64,000 nucleotides of DNA from the NCBI GenBank assembly GCA_003050565.1, contig PEBW01000005.1:1-64000 (forward strand), in the 5' to 3' direction. Origin of the DNA: Brockia lithotrophica (GTDB lineage Bacteria; Bacillota; Bacilli; Thermicanales; DSM-22653). This document shows, piece by piece, positions 17,057-27,242 of this stretch. The notes beneath the pieces were generated by a model. It was not told the origin of the DNA. It did not search any database and saw nothing but the letters and a program-made list of their open reading frames with translations. A program made the position numbers and the translations under genes. Every line of letters starts with the position of its first letter. Position 1 is the stretch's first letter.

Positions 17057-18499
17057 CTAGTACGCGCCCTTTCCTCGGATAACCACGAGAAACGTGAGGG
17101 CCAGAATGTACAGATCAAGCCACAGAGACCAATTCCGAATGTAATAGGTGTCTAAGACCTTCTGCTTTTCGACGTCCCCGTCGCTCCGCGCCGAAACCTG
17201 CCAAAGACCCGTCATCCCCGGGAGCACGCTGCGCCGGAGAACCCGGAATTCCTCGTCGAAGACTTCGAGATGGTAAAAGGGAAACGGCCGGGGTCCCACT
17301 AGGCTCATATCCCCTCGCACGACGTTCCAAAGTTGGGGAAGCTCGTCCAGGCTCGTCCTCCGCAAAAAGTGACCGATCCCCGGCAGGATGCGCGGGTCGT
17401 GCTTGAGCTTAAAGTACCGGTTCCACTCCTCTTGCGCTTCCGGAGAACTTTCCAGGTATTTCTGAAGACGTTCCCGGGCGTCGGGGTACATCGTGCGCAG
17501 CTTCCACACGCGAATCGTACGACCCCCGAGTCCCTCTCTTTCCTGGACGAAAAAGGGGTTCCCCGGACTTACCAAGAAAACGAGTGCCGCGAGAAAAAGG
17601 ACGATCGGGAGGCTGACGAGAAAGAGAATCCCCCCAAAGGTTAGGTCCATCGCCCGCTTGATGATCCGATTTCTCCGATCGAGGAGGTTTTTCTGGATCT
17701 CCAGCGCCATCGTTCCCCCGAGATCGCGTGTCGCAACCCAGAGGCTCTGAAAGCCATCCCGCTCTTCTACGAGAAGGACACGCGCATAGCGGAGCGCAGA
17801 CAGATGCGACAAGACTTTTTCGCGCTCCTCGGGAAAGTACGCGACAATCGCCGTATTCACGCCGTTAAGCACGTTTTGCGCGTAAGGGGCGGCGTCCAAA
17901 GAAGCCGCCTGAACGGGCACGTACCCGAGGTCTTGAAATTCCAAGATCCGTTGGAGTACCGAGGCTCGGGCGGCATCCTTTCCGAAGACAACCACAGGTG
18001 TCCCCCAGAGATTCGTCTTGCGCAAGAGAGAGCGGAGAACGGCGTCCCCTATAGGGATGAGGACAAGAGAAAACGCGTAGGTGAGAAGGAGGATCCCCCG
18101 GGAAGATGCTTCGCGCCGAACGAGAAATTCCCAAAAAATGAGAACGCCGAAAGTAAGAGTCGTAACCAGCGTTCGCCTGCGCAAACGCTCCACGGGATGA
18201 AGGCCGTACCCCGGATACAAACCCGCGAAGGCGTAGGCAAAGGGCATCGCTACCACGCCGTACAAAAGCTGGACGTACTGTTCCGGACCGATGACGTTGG
18301 GCAACCACCGAAGTACGTACAATCGTATCCACACCGAAGTGTACATGGAAAATAATAAAATCAATAAATCTGTAATAAAAAACAACGAAAATACCACATA
18401 TGGCGATACGATTTTATTCGCGTATTTTTTTCTGATACCCAACTCCACTTCATTTTGTGAAATCACACGTAAAGGCGAAGATCCGTTTACAGCGGACAT
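17057..18499 (-). CDS. WbaP-like undecaprenyl-phosphate sugar phosphotransferase
   Basis: The 480-residue product has four N-terminal membrane helices (first: [20 protein letters not shown]), a Rossmann-like middle and a C-terminal bacterial sugar transferase domain from about residue 285. That domain has [51 protein letters not shown] and MSLVGPRP, and ends [15 protein letters not shown]. Such enzymes load the first sugar-1-phosphate onto undecaprenyl phosphate. The open frame extends to 18586, but the ATG at 18499, two bases after the fcl stop, is the likely start. Bases around 18340-18430 are AT-rich compared with the rest of the gene. It is in one run with fcl and gmd. Confidence 0.88.
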   Translation of the reverse strand: MSAVNGSSPLRVISQNEVELGIRKKYANKIVSPYVVFSLFFITDLLILLFSMYTSVWIRLYVLRWLPNVIGPEQYVQLLYGVVAMPFAYAFAGLYPGYGLHPVERLRRRTLVTTLTFGVLIFWEFLVRREASSRGILLLTYAFSLVLIPIGDAVLRSLLRKTNLWGTPVVVFGKDAARASVLQRILEFQDLGYVPVQAASLDAAPYAQNVLNGVNTAIVAYFPEEREKVLSHLSALRYARVLLVEERDGFQSLWVATRDLGGTMALEIQKNLLDRRNRIIKRAMDLTFGGILFLVSLPIVLFLAALVFLVSPGNPFFVQEREGLGGRTIRVWKLRTMYPDARERLQKYLESSPEAQEEWNRYFKLKHDPRILPGIGHFLRRTSLDELPQLWNVVRGDMSLVGPRPFPFYHLEVFDEEFRVLRRSVLPGMTGLWQVSARSDGDVEKQKVLDTYYIRNWSLWLDLYILALTFLVVIRGKGAY

Positions 18500-18501
18500 T
18501 C

Positions 18502-19443
18502 CTATCGCCTCGCCATCATGCGATTGGATACGTACCACTCGTATGTCTGGCGAATCCCTTCGCGCAGGGAAATTTTGGGGCGCCAACCCAACGCGGTGAG
18601 CTTACTCACATCCAGAAGCTTCCTTGGGGTGCCGTCCGGTTTGCTCGTGTCGTAGACGATCCGTCCTCTAAACCCCACGACGTCTGCGATGAGCTCCGCC
18701 AACTCCGAAATCCGGATGTCTTCGCCTACACCGACGTTGATGATCTCGCCGTCGTCGTAATTCCGCATGAGGAACAGCGCGGCATCCGCCAAGTCGTCGA
18801 CGTGAAGGAATTCCCTTCGCGGCGTCCCCGTACCCCAGACCACCACCTCTTGTGCGCCGCTTTCCTTTGCCTCCGCAAACTTCCGGATAAGCGCCGCCAA
18901 AACGTGAGAGGTCTCCAGGTCGAAGTTATCTCCCGGACCATACAAATTTGTCGGCATGAGACTGATCGCATTAAACCCGTACTGCCTTCGATAACTCTGG
19001 CACATAATTATACCGGAAATCTTGGCGATTGCATAAGGTTCATTGGTTGGTTCTAGTTTTCCGGATAAAAGATACTCTTCCTTAATAGGTTGGGGAGCGT
19101 ATTTGGGATATATGCAACTGCTACCAAGAAAGAGAAGCTTCTTCACTCCACTTCGATATGCTGCATCGATCACGTTTGTCTGGATCAAAAGATTATCACG
19201 GATAAAATCCGCCGGGTATGTACTATTCGCAAGAATTCCTCCTACTTTGGCTGCAGCTAAGAACACGTATTCCGGTCTTTCCCGAGCAAAGAAATCGTAC
19301 ACCTGCTGTTGATTTGTGAGATCGAGCTCGGACCGGCTCCGCACGACGACGTTCGTGTATCCTTCCGCTTTCAGCTTCCGGTAAATTGCGGAACCTACGA
19401 GACCTCTGTGTCCGGCTACGTAGATCTTGCTCGTCTTATCCAC
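18502..19443 (-). CDS. fcl: GDP-L-fucose synthase
   Basis: The 313-residue SDR-type enzyme has the NADP site [33 protein letters not shown] (catalytic Ser/Cys region) and the YxxxK pair [10 protein letters not shown]. It ends with the family's [14 protein letters not shown]. It converts GDP-4-keto-6-deoxymannose, made by the upstream gmd product, to GDP-L-fucose by epimerisation and reduction. GTG 19443 follows AGGGGG and overlaps the gmd stop by eight bases. The open frame starts further upstream inside gmd, but the GTG gives the normal family length. The part around 18950-19300 is somewhat AT-richer than its flanks. Confidence 0.92.
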   Translation of the reverse strand: MDKTSKIYVAGHRGLVGSAIYRKLKAEGYTNVVVRSRSELDLTNQQQVYDFFARERPEYVFLAAAKVGGILANSTYPADFIRDNLLIQTNVIDAAYRSGVKKLLFLGSSCIYPKYAPQPIKEEYLLSGKLEPTNEPYAIAKISGIIMCQSYRRQYGFNAISLMPTNLYGPGDNFDLETSHVLAALIRKFAEAKESGAQEVVVWGTGTPRREFLHVDDLADAALFLMRNYDDGEIINVGVGEDIRISELAELIADVVGFRGRIVYDTSKPDGTPRKLLDVSKLTALGWRPKISLREGIRQTYEWYVSNRMMARR

Positions 19444-20485
19444 GTTCCATAACCCCCTGCAAGACGATTTTATGCCCGGCATCCAGAAGCGTTTTTTCCC
19501 TTCGGGCGAGTTCGAGGTCGTGTTCTACCATACGGATTACGAGTTCTTGAAACGTCACCCTCGGACGCCACCCGAGCTTCTCACGTGCCTTTCGAGGATC
19601 GCCGAGCAAAAAGTCCACCTCTGCGGGCCGAAAATACCGCGGATCGATCTCTACGTAGTCGCGCCAATCCAACCCAACGGCTCCGAAGGCAGCCTCCACA
19701 AATTCGCGCACGGAATGGGACTCTCCCGTGGCGATCACGTAGTCGTCGGGCTCTTCCTGCTGCAACATGAGCCACATCGCCTCCACGTAATCCGGCGCAT
19801 ACCCCCAATCGCGACGCGCCTCGAGGTTCCCCAGATAGAGCTTGCGTTGAAGTCCTACCTTGATCCGTCCAACTGCCCGCGTGATCTTGCGCGTCACAAA
19901 CGTCTCCCCGCGCCGTTCCGATTCGTGGTTGAAGAGAATGCCGTTTGCGATGAACATGCCGTACGCTTCGCGGTAGTTTACGGCATACCAGTAGGCCGCG
20001 ACTTTCGAAACCGCATAGGGGCTTCGAGGATGAAAGGGGGTAGACTCCGACTGCGGGGGAGGGGCAGAACCGAACATTTCCGAAGACCCCGCCTGATAGA
20101 CGCGCACTTCCCGCCCCGTCTCTTCCCTGTGCAGACGCACGGCTTCCAAAAGGCGAAGCGTTCCCAGGGCGACGATGTTCGCCGTATACTCCGGCTGCTC
20201 AAAGGATACCTTGACGTGGGATTGGGCGGCGAGATTGTATACCTCGTCCGGCCGGATTTTGTCCAATAGGCGCTTGAGACCAATGCCGTCCGTCATGTCC
20301 CCGTAGTGCAAAAAGAGCCTCGCCTCGGGATCGTGGGGATCCCGGTACAAATGATCGATCCGCGAAGTACTAAAGGTGCTCGAGCGGCGGATGATCCCGT
20401 GAACCTCGTACCCCTTGTTCAGGAGAAATTCCGCGAGATACGACCCGTCCTGACCCGTGATACCCGTGATCAAGGCCTTTTTCAT
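19436..20485 (-). CDS. gmd: GDP-mannose 4,6-dehydratase
   Basis: The 349-residue product begins [20 protein letters not shown], the typical Gmd NADP site. It has [15 protein letters not shown], the catalytic SSEMFG with [10 protein letters not shown] (YxxxK), and [16 protein letters not shown]. It makes GDP-4-keto-6-deoxymannose for the overlapping fcl. The start at ATG 20485 has GGGGTGA at good spacing. A GTG three codons upstream is an alternative. GDP-mannose must come from genes outside the window, since no manC-like gene is present. Confidence 0.95.
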   Translation of the reverse strand: MKKALITGITGQDGSYLAEFLLNKGYEVHGIIRRSSTFSTSRIDHLYRDPHDPEARLFLHYGDMTDGIGLKRLLDKIRPDEVYNLAAQSHVKVSFEQPEYTANIVALGTLRLLEAVRLHREETGREVRVYQAGSSEMFGSAPPPQSESTPFHPRSPYAVSKVAAYWYAVNYREAYGMFIANGILFNHESERRGETFVTRKITRAVGRIKVGLQRKLYLGNLEARRDWGYAPDYVEAMWLMLQQEEPDDYVIATGESHSVREFVEAAFGAVGLDWRDYVEIDPRYFRPAEVDFLLGDPRKAREKLGWRPRVTFQELVIRMVEHDLELARREKTLLDAGHKIVLQGVMERG

Positions 20486-20503
20486 CTCCGTCACCCCGCA
20501 TGC

Positions 20504-21286
20504 TCAAGTCGTGTCATAGCGACGCACGCCGATAAGCTGTAGAGCGGCAAGCGCGACAAACCTCGGATTGTGCTTTGCATACCTCTTCCAAAGCCTTCGC
20601 GGCTCCATGAGCAGACGAAACAACCACTCGAGCCCCATGCGCTGCATCCACGGAGGTGCTTGACGAACCCGTCCGGCGTGAAAATCAAAGGCAGCCCCAA
20701 CCCCCACCATCACCGCATCGATCTTTCCCTTGTGGTTGGCCATCCAACGCTCTTGCTTCGGACAGCCCAGACCGACGAAGAGGATCTTCGCTCCGCTTTC
20801 GCGAATAGAACGAACCACCTCCTCTTCTTCCTGCGCGCTGAGCTCCCGATAGGGCGGGGAGTGCGCATAGACGACCCGAAGCCCAGTATAGCGCCGCCGC
20901 AGATTATTTACAAGATTTTCTAAGACTTCGGGACTCGATCCGTAAAATCCGACGGGAATCCCCTTTTCCGCCGCAGCCTCCAATACGCGGAGGGTGAGCT
21001 CCGGGCCGTACACGCGCTCCTGACCCTTCTTTCCCAAAAGACGCAACATCCAGACCAAGGGCATACCGTCGGGGGTCACGAGGTCGGAATCGTTTACCAA
21101 CCGACGAAATCTCGGGTCGTCGTACGCCTCCATGACCATGTGGACGTTGGCAACGCAGACGTAGCGACTCTCCCCTCTTTCGGCCCAAGCGAGAATTTTC
21201 GACGTGGCATCTTCGTAACTCGTAGGGTCTACGCGCATGCCGAGGATGTGGATTTCGCCCGCGCTCCGATTTGTCCCGTTTGGCAC
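20504..21286 (-). CDS. WecG/TagA/CpsF-family glycosyltransferase
   Basis: The 260-residue product has the family blocks in order: VANVHMVMEAYDDPRFRRLV, SDLVTPDGMPLVWMLRLLG, VGFYGSSPEVLENLV and LFVGLGCPKQERWMA. The known members transfer ManNAc (TagA) or ManNAcA (WecG) onto lipid-linked GlcNAc. The exact sugar here is open. GTG 21286 lies just after the upstream gene's stop, with AGGAAG close by, and removes an Arg/Ser-rich out-of-family extension. Short intergenic distances on both sides place it in the polysaccharide operon. Confidence 0.88.
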   Translation of the reverse strand: MPNGTNRSAGEIHILGMRVDPTSYEDATSKILAWAERGESRYVCVANVHMVMEAYDDPRFRRLVNDSDLVTPDGMPLVWMLRLLGKKGQERVYGPELTLRVLEAAAEKGIPVGFYGSSPEVLENLVNNLRRRYTGLRVVYAHSPPYRELSAQEEEEVVRSIRESGAKILFVGLGCPKQERWMANHKGKIDAVMVGVGAAFDFHAGRVRQAPPWMQRMGLEWLFRLLMEPRRLWKRYAKHNPRFVALAALQLIGVRRYDTT

Positions 21287-21290
21287 CTTC

Positions 21291-22457
21291 CTAACGCCCC
21301 CTTTCCTCCAAAACTCCCCGGTAGATGGCCATGAGTTGCTCGTAGTTTTTCTCCGCCGTATACTTTGCCTCGTACTCCGCTCGAGCCTCGCGACGCATGC
21401 GCTCGAGCTCCCGAGGACGGCCGAGGAGCCACTCCACCTTGGCGGCCAAATCCTCGGGATCACCCGGCCGAAAGTGAAGCCCCGTTCGTCCGTGGGAAAT
21501 TATCTCCCCTGCGGCCCCGATGTCCGAGGCAATCACGGGAGTCCCCTTGGCAAACACCTCTGCAAACACACGTGGAAAATTTTCGTACCCCTCACTTGGA
21601 AACACCAAGAACATCGCCTCTCCCATGAGTGCGTAGACCTCTTCCGGAGGCATACGCCCCAGCCACTCTACACCTCGGATTTTTTGCGATGCCTTGCTCA
21701 CCTCTTCGGCAAGCGGTCCATCTCCTACGATTTTAAGGGGTATACGTCCACCCAAAAGTTCCCAAGCTTTGAGGAGCGTCTGGATCCCCTTTTCCGGAGA
21801 AAGTCTCCCTACGAAAAGCGCATAGCCACCTCTTCCCTCTCCCGGACCCGGATCGGGATACACGAAGTTCGGCTTGACGACGATCTTTTCGGGCGGAATA
21901 CCGCCCTCTATGAATTTTTTCCGGGCAAACTCCGTTAGGGCGATAAACCTGTCTACGAGATTCCAAGTACCGATAGCCCGGTGCACCGTAAGCATCCCCG
22001 CCACTACGGAACTGGCCAACCTGCTTTCACGGTAACACCCGTGGATAACCCCGCGCCAAGGAAGCCGCCCGAGGCACGCCTCACAAACCTGCCCCTTCCG
22101 GAAGAAAAGGGCGTTTACGCAAAAAAGGCGATAGTTGTGCAGTGTCATCACCAACGGGACCCCTTCCGCCTTGAGCGCATGAAATACGGCAGGAGAAGCC
22201 AGAGGAAAGGTATTGTGGACGTGAACCAAGGATGGCGTATGCTTGCGGACGCTCTCCCGAACCCGACGATAGGCATCGCGGTTCCAAAAAGTTATTTGAG
22301 CCTGTTGCAAAGCAGAAAAGTTGTCAAGATCACGGTTGTGAAAGAAGAGTTCTACTACCTCATTTCCTTTTTCCCTTAAAAGAGACGACTCAGATTCATA
22401 GACTAAATCCTCACCGCCAGGTTTCTGATAATATGTGTGTATTATTATTACTCTCAT
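21291..22457 (-). CDS. GT4 glycosyltransferase
   Basis: The 388-residue GT-B enzyme has an N-terminal IHTYYQKPGGEDLVYESE and HVHNTFPLASPAVF with HNYRLFC (acceptor side), a Cys-containing loop (CEACLGRLPWRGVIHGC), and a C-terminal donor domain with LFVGRLSPEKGIQTLLKAW and PSEGYENFPRVFAEVFAKG. The ATG overlaps the upstream gene's stop as ATGA, and GGAGG lies 11 bases before it. Composition falls from GC-rich at the 3' end to AT-richer at the 5' end, so this gene spans the right border of the AT-rich core. Donor and acceptor sugars are unknown. Confidence 0.88.
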   Translation of the reverse strand: MRVIIIHTYYQKPGGEDLVYESESSLLREKGNEVVELFFHNRDLDNFSALQQAQITFWNRDAYRRVRESVRKHTPSLVHVHNTFPLASPAVFHALKAEGVPLVMTLHNYRLFCVNALFFRKGQVCEACLGRLPWRGVIHGCYRESRLASSVVAGMLTVHRAIGTWNLVDRFIALTEFARKKFIEGGIPPEKIVVKPNFVYPDPGPGEGRGGYALFVGRLSPEKGIQTLLKAWELLGGRIPLKIVGDGPLAEEVSKASQKIRGVEWLGRMPPEEVYALMGEAMFLVFPSEGYENFPRVFAEVFAKGTPVIASDIGAAGEIISHGRTGLHFRPGDPEDLAAKVEWLLGRPRELERMRREARAEYEAKYTAEKNYEQLMAIYRGVLEERGR

Positions 22458-23587
22458 TTAGAAACATGCCTCCGAATGTCTTCAGCTATCATATTAGCAA
22501 CTACTTCACATGGTATGATCTTAGATATATCGGGCGGCGCAATTTTCCCAGTAACCGCACGCTCCATAGCAGAGTCAAAACTTTCCGGAATTAGAGGGTC
22601 AAACGTATTTTCTGGTGGTACGATCTCTGATGTACATCCTGCATATATCGAAGAAATCACCGGCAATCCAGATAACATGGCTTCGTTTACCACTAAACCC
22701 CAAACATCCTCCAGAGTAGGAAAGACGAGTACATCCGCACTTCTGTACACCGCCGGCATTTCCTCCGGTCTTCTTGGAGGAAAAAAATGGACATTATGTA
22801 GCCCAAGCGAATAAGCTTTTGCCTCAAGCCTCTCTTTCTCCGGTCCGCTTCCCACCAACACCAAGGTAAAAATAAAACCTTTTTTTTGTAACCTTGCCGC
22901 ACTTTCTAGAAGCAAGTCCACCCCTTTTCGCCCTATAAGCTGCCCTGCGTAAAGGAGCACCGGGCGAGGAGTAAGAGAAAAAGCAGGCAAAGAATGGTTT
23001 TTGAAAATATTTTCATCGACACAATTTTGTATTTGTAATATTTTATCATTAGGGATACCAAGGCTAAAAAGATACTCAGTTGATGTCGAGCCGTAGCTGA
23101 TCCATCTGGGAACTAAACGGGCAAAAAGTTTTCTCAAAACGCGCTTTACAATACCAATGTTACGCTCCGTATGAAGCGTTCCACCCCACCACACCCAAAC
23201 GGGCTTGCGAAAAAGAAAACCGTAAAGAAGAGCCATTAGGCTCCGAAAACCCATTTCGTTGCTGATAATTGCATCGGGCGCAAACCGGATCAGATCTTGT
23301 AGATATCCGGGATTTAGGTGAAGATACCATCGGTCAAACAATCCGTCTCGATGTCGCCGAGGAATGGCGAGGGTAATTCCCCATACCCTTTTGACAGTCA
23401 AACCCTCTAATTCATTTTCAACTCCTCTCCAGGTACTTCGGTTCTTCTCGATTCCTGAAACAAAAACACCTACATCAAAATGCTCAGCTAAAGTGCGATA
23501 AATTTTTACCCTGTAAGGAGCAACAATGTTCACCAGGAGTGCCACTCTTATAGAACTTCGGAAGTTTTTCTTGCTTTTAGCAATCAT
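22454..23587 (-). CDS. GT4 glycosyltransferase, AT-rich
   Basis: The 377-residue product has VALLVNIVAPYRVKIYRTL at the start and LLYAGQLIGRKGVDLLLESA plus VFPTLEDVWGLVVNEAMLSG in the donor domain. The last carries the family 4 Glu pair in slightly altered form. It shares the ATGA overlap with the next gene. Base composition is well below that of the flanking sugar-nucleotide genes, as for the two genes upstream of it, which suggests they moved together. The specificity cannot be told. Confidence 0.85.
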   Translation of the reverse strand: MIAKSKKNFRSSIRVALLVNIVAPYRVKIYRTLAEHFDVGVFVSGIEKNRSTWRGVENELEGLTVKRVWGITLAIPRRHRDGLFDRWYLHLNPGYLQDLIRFAPDAIISNEMGFRSLMALLYGFLFRKPVWVWWGGTLHTERNIGIVKRVLRKLFARLVPRWISYGSTSTEYLFSLGIPNDKILQIQNCVDENIFKNHSLPAFSLTPRPVLLYAGQLIGRKGVDLLLESAARLQKKGFIFTLVLVGSGPEKERLEAKAYSLGLHNVHFFPPRRPEEMPAVYRSADVLVFPTLEDVWGLVVNEAMLSGLPVISSIYAGCTSEIVPPENTFDPLIPESFDSAMERAVTGKIAPPDISKIIPCEVVANMIAEDIRRHVSK

Positions 23588-23601
23588 GTTATCCTCCTCG
23601 A

Positions 23602-24861
23602 CTATTTTAGGCTTGATTTATTGAATATAAGCTCAAAGTCCTGTTTTTTATTTTTTAATAATGCAATATGCGAAAGAAATATACCAATCAAAGCTCCATG
23701 TAACGTCATTACAAAGACATAGAATCCGACGTTATCGGTCATAAATAGCAACAATAAAACTACTGTAGAGGCCCAGATTGCGCGTGACCATCTTTGTAAG
23801 AAAGGACTCGGGCTTTGGACGGCAATCAGCTTTGAGTTAAAAAGAAGTTTTACGTAAAAAATGATAAATGTTATCAAACCAACAGCTCCATAATCATGGA
23901 AAATCCTAAGGTACTCGTTGTGTGGATGGGCAAACCGTTCGTTGTGAGTTAAATAAAAAGCATATGCTGAAGCCGTTCCCGGACCAAACCCAAAAAAGGG
24001 TTGTTCTAACGCATGGTGGAAAAGGTCCGGCCAAACCGCAGAGCGTCCCTGGGTTAAAATTGTAGCTTCCGGACTGTCATCAAAGACTGCCAATCCAGCA
24101 TTTAACAAAGCTAATGCTCGGGTTCCTGCAGGGGTGTGGATAAAAACCGCGCTAAAAATTACAAGTACAAAAACCGAGAAAATAACAACGCGCCATGTTT
24201 TGGGTTGTGTCATGCGAAAATTCAACAAGTAAGTAGAAATAAGGGCTAAAATAATTGCCACATTAGCCATACGAGATCCTGATAAACCAATGCTAAAGAT
24301 TGTGAAAAAAGCCCACACCCATTTCATGTGTGATCTAGGTTCAAGAAAATGAATGGCTGCTCCCAACACGGCAATTTCTGACGCTAAAGAGCGAGTAGGG
24401 TTAGTTAAAAGAATCGGTATTAAAATAACGAAAACCACTCGAAGCCATTGCACCAACTTTGGTACGAAATATGGATTCAAAGTCGAATGAACACCCACTA
24501 AAAAGATAACAAGTCCATACAAAACCCATGTAAGAAACTGCTGAATTCCAGAAAGTAAATCAGTTATGTTAAAATTATTGTTTGAATCGCCTAATATTGA
24601 TAGTGCCAATAATAAGATCCCATGCAGCACAAGTAGGAGCCAGTAGTGAATCTGTGTTCCAGTGCTTACAAAAAATCTGTACAGGACATGGAATTTTAAA
24701 GAAGCATATGCGAAAATGGCTCCAACCGATCCTAGTAACAAAGCTAGGGTCCAAATGCCCGAAAATGAAATTATACTAAAATTTATCCGGGTTAGAGGCT
24801 CTCCAAATAACCAATAAATCCCTAGAGACCATATCAAAGGTGATAAAATAGAGAGATTCAT
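23602..24861 (-). CDS. O-antigen ligase/polymerase-like membrane protein (Wzy/WaaL)
   Basis: About 419 residues with 10-12 hydrophobic helices. A periplasmic-type loop contains TQGRSAVWPDLFHHAL, FGFGPGTASAYAFYL and HPHNEYLRIFHDYGAVGL, the Arg, Gly-rich and His motifs of the Wzy_C/O-antigen-ligase family. In this locus a Wzy polymerase or a ligase to the cell wall is equally possible. The ATG at 24861 follows GAGGAAG and is preferred over an ATG four codons earlier. It is the most 5' gene before a 500-base AT-rich gap. Confidence 0.8.
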   Translation of the reverse strand: MNLSILSPLIWSLGIYWLFGEPLTRINFSIISFSGIWTLALLLGSVGAIFAYASLKFHVLYRFFVSTGTQIHYWLLLVLHGILLLALSILGDSNNNFNITDLLSGIQQFLTWVLYGLVIFLVGVHSTLNPYFVPKLVQWLRVVFVILIPILLTNPTRSLASEIAVLGAAIHFLEPRSHMKWVWAFFTIFSIGLSGSRMANVAIILALISTYLLNFRMTQPKTWRVVIFSVFVLVIFSAVFIHTPAGTRALALLNAGLAVFDDSPEATILTQGRSAVWPDLFHHALEQPFFGFGPGTASAYAFYLTHNERFAHPHNEYLRIFHDYGAVGLITFIIFYVKLLFNSKLIAVQSPSPFLQRWSRAIWASTVVLLLLFMTDNVGFYVFVMTLHGALIGIFLSHIALLKNKKQDFELIFNKSSLK

Positions 24862-25371
24862 TTTCTTCCTCATTCCTTCGTTTTCTTTTTGATATGGAAG
24901 AACAGATATGGATTATTGTATTTTCCAGAAATCTTATGATACATCGCATTTAGACACGCTCCTAGATGGCAGGTGAGAAAACTCCTTCGTTTGCCTCTGC
25001 TTAGAATCATCACCTAGAAGATGACGAAAAACGAATGATGAATTGAGAAAGAGTATCCAGTAAGTTCCTTGTGTATTAATGCACTTTTGTTCACTATGTT
25101 TTTTTCAGTTTTTTTCGTGTTCATTGAATCGAAATGTTTTTAAATCCAATGAACAAACTGTTTATATAGCCCAACAAAAGTACATATAGAATAAACTGAT
25201 CTCCGTCTGTGGTTACTTGTGTCATGTTATCCGCATTCATGCTCCTCCAAAGCGGTAAAAAAAGCTCCGCTTAATAGTGTTATCATTATAGAATAATATA
25301 ATTTTTCTGTGTGCGCATGCAATTTTCGTCATCAAACATCAACTCTCTTTTTAAAAAATATTAATATTTAT
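24862..25371. other. AT-rich gap inside the polysaccharide locus
   Basis: About 510 bases without a supported gene, strongly AT-rich. It holds the inverted repeat listed separately and several T-runs. It could contain the promoter for the downstream genes or be the scar of a lost gene. I could not recognise a decayed frame in it. Confidence 0.6.
25118..25155. repeat. 9-bp inverted repeat TGTTCATTG/CAATGAACA
   Basis: Arms at 25118-25126 and 25147-25155 with a 20-base AT spacer, near the middle of the gene-free gap. It may be an operator, a transcript hairpin or a former element end. Confidence 0.5.
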
Positions 25372-26280
25372 TTATCTGTACTCTTCGTATCTAAAACCAA
25401 AAACCCCTATAAAATTACCTATGCCTGCAGCTGTTCTTTGCAACGATTTTATAGATTTTTCTGGTCTAAAAGATATGTAAAATATAAACGACAAAATGCC
25501 CAATGTTATATGTACAATTGATTTAGATAATCGCGCTATTATTGTTTTAAAGCTAGGATGCAAATACAATTCAACTGCGGAAGTCGTTGTTCCTGCACGG
25601 AATGATCTGCGTAATAACCACCAAATGCTCATTCTTTCTTTCGGCACCCATTCTTCTATAATTGCATCATCAGACCACACAATTTTTTTATTAATAAGAT
25701 GTATTTTTTTAAACAAAAAAGTATCTTCTCCACCTGTTAAATTAAAATTATAATCAAACGGCGGCGAAAACATTTCTAGAACATTTTTTCTTATTAAAAC
25801 ATTACCTGTTCTAGCCATATCTATTTTTTCCCCTGTATTAAATCTCGGCCTCTCAAAAAAACGACCCTTTACAACCCATTCTGGCGGAGTCACCTTAAAT
25901 CTTGGAATTACAGGTCCGCTCACTACATCGGCATCATATTTTTGTTGTACGTGCAACAACTCATCAAGCCAATTTTTGCTTACTATCTCATCGTCATCAA
26001 CAATTGCTACAAAATCAACATCTCCTGCAAGCTCAATTGTTTTGTTTCTTGCGTATGCCAACCCTTTTTTCGGTTCTATTGCATAAATAATCGGAAATTT
26101 GGTATATTTGACTGCGTTTTCTACAACATCTTTTGCGCTGCCTTCTGCATCGTTATCTACTATTACTATTTTAATATCTGGCGCGTCTACTTTTTTAAAT
26201 TCGAGGTTGGATATCGACTTCAAAAGGTCTTCGAGCATATCAGGACGTTTGTACGTGGCAATGCATATCGCGACGCGCAT
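25372..26280 (-). CDS. GT2 glycosyltransferase, AT-rich
   Basis: The 302-residue GT-A enzyme has VAICIATYKRPDMLEDLLKS, IKIVIVDNDAEGSA, PKKGLAYARNKTIEL and the metal-binding VAIVDDDEIV near residue 95. It continues with NLTGGEDTFLFKKI (catalytic base region) and a hydrophobic C-terminal stretch (IVHITLGILSFIFYISF) that may touch the membrane. The codons are A/T-rich throughout, unlike the UDP-xylose synthase gene 17 bases upstream. No strong terminator is seen after it before the gap. Confidence 0.87.
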   Translation of the reverse strand: MRVAICIATYKRPDMLEDLLKSISNLEFKKVDAPDIKIVIVDNDAEGSAKDVVENAVKYTKFPIIYAIEPKKGLAYARNKTIELAGDVDFVAIVDDDEIVSKNWLDELLHVQQKYDADVVSGPVIPRFKVTPPEWVVKGRFFERPRFNTGEKIDMARTGNVLIRKNVLEMFSPPFDYNFNLTGGEDTFLFKKIHLINKKIVWSDDAIIEEWVPKERMSIWWLLRRSFRAGTTTSAVELYLHPSFKTIIARLSKSIVHITLGILSFIFYISFRPEKSIKSLQRTAAGIGNFIGVFGFRYEEYR

Positions 26281-26297
26281 GTACTTCCTACCTTCCT

Positions 26298-27242
26298 TTA
26301 CCTCTCGGAATGAAAAACTATGTCTCTAAAATACTGAATCGTACGTATGATTCCGTCTCGGACAAATACCGTGGGTTCCCAATTCAGAAGCTCTTTTGCA
26401 AGCCGTATGTCCGGCCGCCTCTGCTGCGGGTCATCCTCCGGAAGATCTTGAAAGAGGACGGGCGAATCGCTCCCCGTGAGTTCTCTTACCAGGTGCGCCA
26501 GCTCGAGCACCCGGTATTCTTCCGGATTCCCCAGATTTACAGGATAAGGATATTCCACGTCCATCAGCCGCCAGATTCCCTCAATTAGGTCGTCGATGTA
26601 GCAAAAGCTGCGCGTCTGGCTCCCGTCGCCGTACACGGTAATCGGCTCGCCTCTAAGGGCCTGAACGATGAAGTTGCTCACCACGCGACCGTCCGCAGGG
26701 TCCATCCCCGGCCCGTACGTGTTGAAGATCCGCACGATGCGCACGGACAGACCCCGCGCCCTGTGGTACGCCATCGTGAGCGTTTCCGCGTAGCGCTTGC
26801 TCTCGTCGTAGACGGAGCGCGGACCGATCGGGTTCACGTTTCCCCAATAGGTTTCCGGCTGGGGATGGACGAGGGGATCGCCGTAGACCTCGCTCGTAGA
26901 TGCGAGAAAAAACTTTGCCCCCTTTTCTAGGGCGAGGTCGAGGAGGTGCCTCGTCCCCTCCCCGTTGATGAGGATCGTCTCTACGGGGCGTTCCATGTAG
27001 CGGGGAGGGGATGCCGGCGAGGCGAAGTGCATCACCCAATCCAACGGACCTTCGATGTCCAAAGGCTTGCTGGCGTCGGCCTCGATCAAGGTAAACCTCG
27101 AAAAGGATTGGAGGCGCCGGACGTTCCTCCTCTGTCCGGTGGAGAAGTTGTCCACGCCTACGACTTCGTGCCCTTCACGCAAGAGGCGCTCGGCCAGATG
27201 ACTTCCGATAAACCCTGCGCTTCCGACCAGGAGGATTCTCAA
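26298..27242 (-). CDS. UDP-glucuronate decarboxylase (UDP-xylose synthase)
   Basis: The 314-residue SDR enzyme has RILLVGSAGFIGSHLAERLL, HFASPASPPRYMERPVETI, STSEVYGDPLVHPQPETYWG and the YDESKRYAET active site (YxxxK). These are the distinguishing blocks of UXS rather than of UDP-glucose epimerase. It would turn UDP-glucuronate from the upstream ugd product into UDP-xylose. It starts with TTG overlapping the ugd stop (TTGA), so the two are translationally coupled. The gene is GC-rich, in contrast to the next gene. Confidence 0.92.
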   Translation of the reverse strand: MRILLVGSAGFIGSHLAERLLREGHEVVGVDNFSTGQRRNVRRLQSFSRFTLIEADASKPLDIEGPLDWVMHFASPASPPRYMERPVETILINGEGTRHLLDLALEKGAKFFLASTSEVYGDPLVHPQPETYWGNVNPIGPRSVYDESKRYAETLTMAYHRARGLSVRIVRIFNTYGPGMDPADGRVVSNFIVQALRGEPITVYGDGSQTRSFCYIDDLIEGIWRLMDVEYPYPVNLGNPEEYRVLELAHLVRELTGSDSPVLFQDLPEDDPQQRRPDIRLAKELLNWEPTVFVRDGIIRTIQYFRDIVFHSER

